Positions 7,451-9,008 of a stretch of 9,008 bases of DNA are shown here, piece by piece. This DNA is from Candidatus Latescibacterota bacterium (GTDB lineage Bacteria; Latescibacterota; UBA2968; GCA-2709665). The position numbers and the translations under genes are program-made. Where the stretch lies: assembly GCA_030746455.1 (NCBI GenBank), contig JASLMQ010000734.1:1-9008 (forward strand), given 5' to 3'. Each line of letters opens with the position of its first letter. Position 1 is the first letter of the stretch. The notes beneath the pieces are model-generated. The model ran no database searches, was not told the origin of the DNA, and saw only the letters and a program-made list of their open reading frames with translations.

Positions 7451-8681
7451 ATGATGACTAGAACCGCTATGTATCTCATAGGCGCCACACTTCTCACGGG
7501 CATCCTGAGCTGCTCCGGCGGCAACGAGCCGTCGTCGGCCGAAGAAGGTCCTGGGTAGTGGCACGACAGGGGGCACGTCGGCTCAGTCCGGCACTCAGAA
7601 CAGTGACCAGGGAGGATCCGATCCCGTACAGGCGGCCGGTTCAGGAGGGAACTTCCTGAACGTGGAGGCCTTCCCCCTGGACCTGATTGTGAGTGGGGGG
7701 GTGGGCAAAGATGGGATTCCGGCACTTACCGATCCCGTGTTCGTGTCGACGACGTCCGCCGATGCCGGCTACATTGCCGATTCTGATCCCGTGATGGGCC
7801 TGGTCATCGGTGGCGAGGCAAAGGCCTACCCGCACAACATCGGCTGGTGGCACGAGATCGTGAACGACGTGGTGGGGGGGCATCCCGTCGTGGTAAGTCT
7901 TTGTCCGCTGACGGGGACCGGGATGGTGTTCGATGGCGTCGATGGAGAGCGTAGGATCACCATGGGCGTGTCGGGTTGGCTGTTCAACAACAACCTTATC
8001 ATGTACGATCGACGGGACGACGAGACGCTGTTTCCCCAGATAACCCATCGGGCGGTCTTCGGCCCTGGGAAAGGTGAGGACCTGGACCTGTTGCCTGTGG
8101 TCGAGACCACGTGGGGATTCTGGAAGCGGCTCCATCCCAACACGGCTGTGGTCTCCGGCCAGGGGCATTTCTACCCCATCGCTTCCTACTCCGGCTACCC
8201 CTACAATCGCTATCGAGAGCCCAATTCCGAGCCGATGTTCCCGATCAGTCCTGGATTGGACGTCAATCCTTTGGCGCGTCTCTACAATCATAAGGAGCTG
8301 ACGATGGGCTTGCGTTCCAGCGACGCGGTCAAGGCGTATCCCTTTGAGGAAATGGACAAGGAGGCAGTGATCAACGATCGCCTTGGGATCGACGAGATCG
8401 TGGTCGTGTTCCACAGGGACACTCAGATGGCAATTCCGTACCACAGGAGAATCATCCACGATGGGAACTCGATCACGTTGACGTTCGATTGGGCGGCCTC
8501 CGGGGACTCGGTGTTCCCCTTCGCGATGGTGGACCGTCAGACACGCTCTGTATGGAATCTCATGGGCGAGGCGACGGAGGGCGAGCTCTCGGGTCACAAG
8601 TTGAGGCAGTTCCCGTCCCACAACGCGTTCTGGTTTGCGTGGGCGACCTTCTGGCAGAACACGACGGTGCATAGCGGATAG
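7451..8681 (+). CDS. DUF3179 lipoprotein copy 3 (frame broken near its N-terminus)
   Basis: Translation from ATG 7451 (or 7454) gives a lipoprotein signal (MYLIGATLLTGILSC, Cys after LTGILS) and the linker start, then meets TAG at 7556-7558 after 35 residues. From 7548 the next frame continues the copy 2 pattern: VLGSGTTGGTS, then NFLNVEAFPLDLIVSGGVG and the full domain to the TAG at 8679-8681. Removing one G at 7547-7548 gives EEVLGSG, matching EEILGG of copy 2, and the repaired protein is about 409 residues. Domain landmarks are GEAKAYPHNIGWWHEIVND, SLCPLTGTGMVFDGVDG, MGVSGWLFNNNLIMYDRRDDE, VETTWGFWKRLHP, KAYPFEEMDKEAVINDR, MAIPYHRR and FWFAWATFWQ. Its tail (NTTVHSG) differs from the short tails of copies 1 and 2, and its stop codon overlaps the first unit of a heptamer repeat. 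Without repair, an ORF from GTG 7662 would make a cytoplasmic protein without a signal, which is unlikely to be the native form. Confidence 0.82.
7541..7560 (+). other. Frameshift in DUF3179 copy 3
   Basis: The signal peptide frame (7451) ends at TAG 7556-7558, while the matching linker and domain lie in the frame of 7548. One extra base, most simply a G of GG at 7547-7548, explains it. The change is opposite in sign to that of copy 1, so the two arose independently. Confidence 0.78.
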
Positions 8682-8722
8682 GAACCAGGAAACAGGATCC
8701 GGGATTCAGGAGCCAGGGAAAG
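8681..8722. repeat. Degenerate heptamer repeat, GGANNCA type, six units
   Basis: Six consecutive 7-bp units begin at the last base of the copy 3 stop codon: GGAACCA, GGAAACA, GGATCCG, GGATTCA, GGAGCCA and GGGAAAG. The period is exact while the sequence varies at inner positions. No coding potential was seen. Confidence 0.7.
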
Positions 8723-8737
8723 GCAGTTCTGCATTTG

Positions 8738-8765
8738 CGTCTGACGTCTCACGTCTGACGTCTGA
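8738..8765. repeat. CGTCTGA heptamer tandem repeat, four units
   Basis: Units at 8738, 8745, 8752 and 8759 read CGTCTGA, CGTCTCA, CGTCTGA and CGTCTGA. The period equals that of the preceding GGANNCA block and of the CCTTTGC block downstream. Confidence 0.8.
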
Positions 8766-8807
8766 CTGATCTCAACCAAGCACGGGTTTCGACGGGCATC
8801 CAAGGAT

Positions 8808-8878
8808 AAAGGGCAAGGGTAGGCCGGTGAGGGTCCACCATTCGCGTGGAAAAGCACCGGCCTTCACCTTTGCCCTTT
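8808..8878. repeat. Long imperfect inverted repeat with a nested hairpin
   Basis: The left arm (8808-8829, AAAGGGCAAGGG then TAGGCCGGTG) pairs with the right arm (8855-8878, CACCGGCC then TTCACCTTTGCCCTTT) with a small mismatch and bulge near the middle. The spacer contains a second stem, TCCAC (8834-8838) with GTGGA (8846-8850). It could be a terminator-like or mRNA-stabilising structure for the DUF3179 operon, or the body of a small palindromic intergenic element. No T run follows the right arm directly. Confidence 0.6.
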
Positions 8879-8894
8879 GCCGTTTGCCCTTTCA
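8867..8894. repeat. CCTTTGC heptamer tandem repeat, four units
   Basis: Units CCTTTGC, CCTTTGC, CGTTTGC and CCTTTCA follow each other and overlap the right arm of the inverted repeat. The left arm carries the complementary AAAGGGCAAGGG motif. Confidence 0.65.
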
Positions 8895-8928
8895 CGGTCC
8901 TCTGCCAATCAATCGCGCGGGAAAGGCC

Positions 8929-8957
8929 TTGACAGTCGAGAGACCCTGGCCTATGAA
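8929..8957 (+). promoter_or_regulatory. Sigma70-like promoter for the gene starting at the right edge
   Basis: TTGACA at 8929-8934 is a perfect -35 consensus. TATGAA at 8952-8957 follows after exactly 17 bp and matches TATAAT at four of six positions. The expected start of transcription is near 8964, about 40 bases before the GTG at 9006. Confidence 0.6.
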
Positions 8958-8992
8958 TAGCCGTCGATGAGAGGATTCCCACAATCCCGATT

Positions 8993-9008
8993 GGAGGGTG
9001 CTTAGGTG
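8993..9008 (+). promoter_or_regulatory. Ribosome binding site and GTG start of a downstream gene cut by the window edge
   Basis: GGAGGG at 8993-8998 lies seven bases before GTG at 9006-9008, the last three bases of the window. Together with the promoter at 8929-8957 this makes a coherent gene start. Nothing of the product is visible. Confidence 0.5.

Larger units (their letters stand above)
6031..8657 (+). repeat. Near-identical 28-bp segment at the 3' end of all three DUF3179 copies
   Basis: The segment encoding WFAWATFWQ occurs at 6031-6058, 7353-7380 and 8630-8657. Copies 2 and 3 are identical over the 28 bp; copy 1 differs at one base. The conservation includes synonymous positions, which suggests recent duplication or gene conversion and makes these possible recombination points. 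Confidence 0.7.

Noticed and set aside
7641..8672. 343-codon minus-strand open frame opposite DUF3179 copy 3
   Set aside because: It is an antisense shadow; the + strand frame matches two neighbouring paralogues motif by motif.
7662..8681. Start of copy 3 at GTG 7662
   Set aside because: This removes the lipoprotein signal and the conserved NFLN segment, and no good ribosome binding site precedes it. The upstream frame with GGAGGG and a signal peptide explains the gene better once one base is corrected.
8738..8894. CRISPR array
   Set aside because: The repeats are 7-bp units directly adjoining one another, without unique spacers of regular length.

Overview
The window is GC-rich bacterial DNA, from an organism I cannot name from sequence alone. 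A heparinase-like gene, a DUF6785/DUF6784-type membrane protein and lipoproteins with Shine-Dalgarno sites together suggest a free-living, probably uncultivated GC-rich didermal bacterium. Latescibacterota, Poribacteria, Gemmatimonadota or Acidobacteriota-like lineages are guesses from gene content. All genes that can be supported lie on the + strand.

Region 1 (1-4394) holds two genes only 35 bp apart, probably one operon. The first is cut by the left window edge. It has the C-terminal part of a heparinase II/III-like polysaccharide lyase, fused to a PQQ/WD40-like beta-propeller. The second is a 661-residue polytopic membrane protein of the DUF6785/DUF6784 kind, with OPT-transporter-like features. 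Together they suggest breakdown of an acidic polysaccharide outside the cytoplasm coupled to membrane transport; this is inference.

Region 2 (4395-4868) is non-coding. It has a weak hairpin after the membrane protein gene, then an abrupt AT-rich island containing a sigma70-like promoter (TTGTTG, 17 bp, TAGAAT). A leader of about 240 nt follows with three consecutive potential stem-loops, ending in a GAGGG ribosome binding site.

Region 3 (4869-8681) is the notable part: three consecutive paralogous DUF3179 lipoprotein genes in tandem. Each has an N-terminal lipoprotein signal, a linker, and the same domain with two internally related halves. The first and third copies are each broken by a one-base frame change at a short G run, while the protein on both sides stays well conserved. 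The middle copy is intact. These are either sequencing or assembly errors, or young pseudogenes.

Region 4 (8682-9008) is non-coding. It contains three blocks of 7-bp tandem repeats (GGANNCA, CGTCTGA, CCTTTGC types) and a long imperfect inverted repeat. It ends with a good promoter (TTGACA, 17 bp, TATGAA), a GGAGGG ribosome binding site and a GTG as the last three bases, which looks like the start of the next gene.
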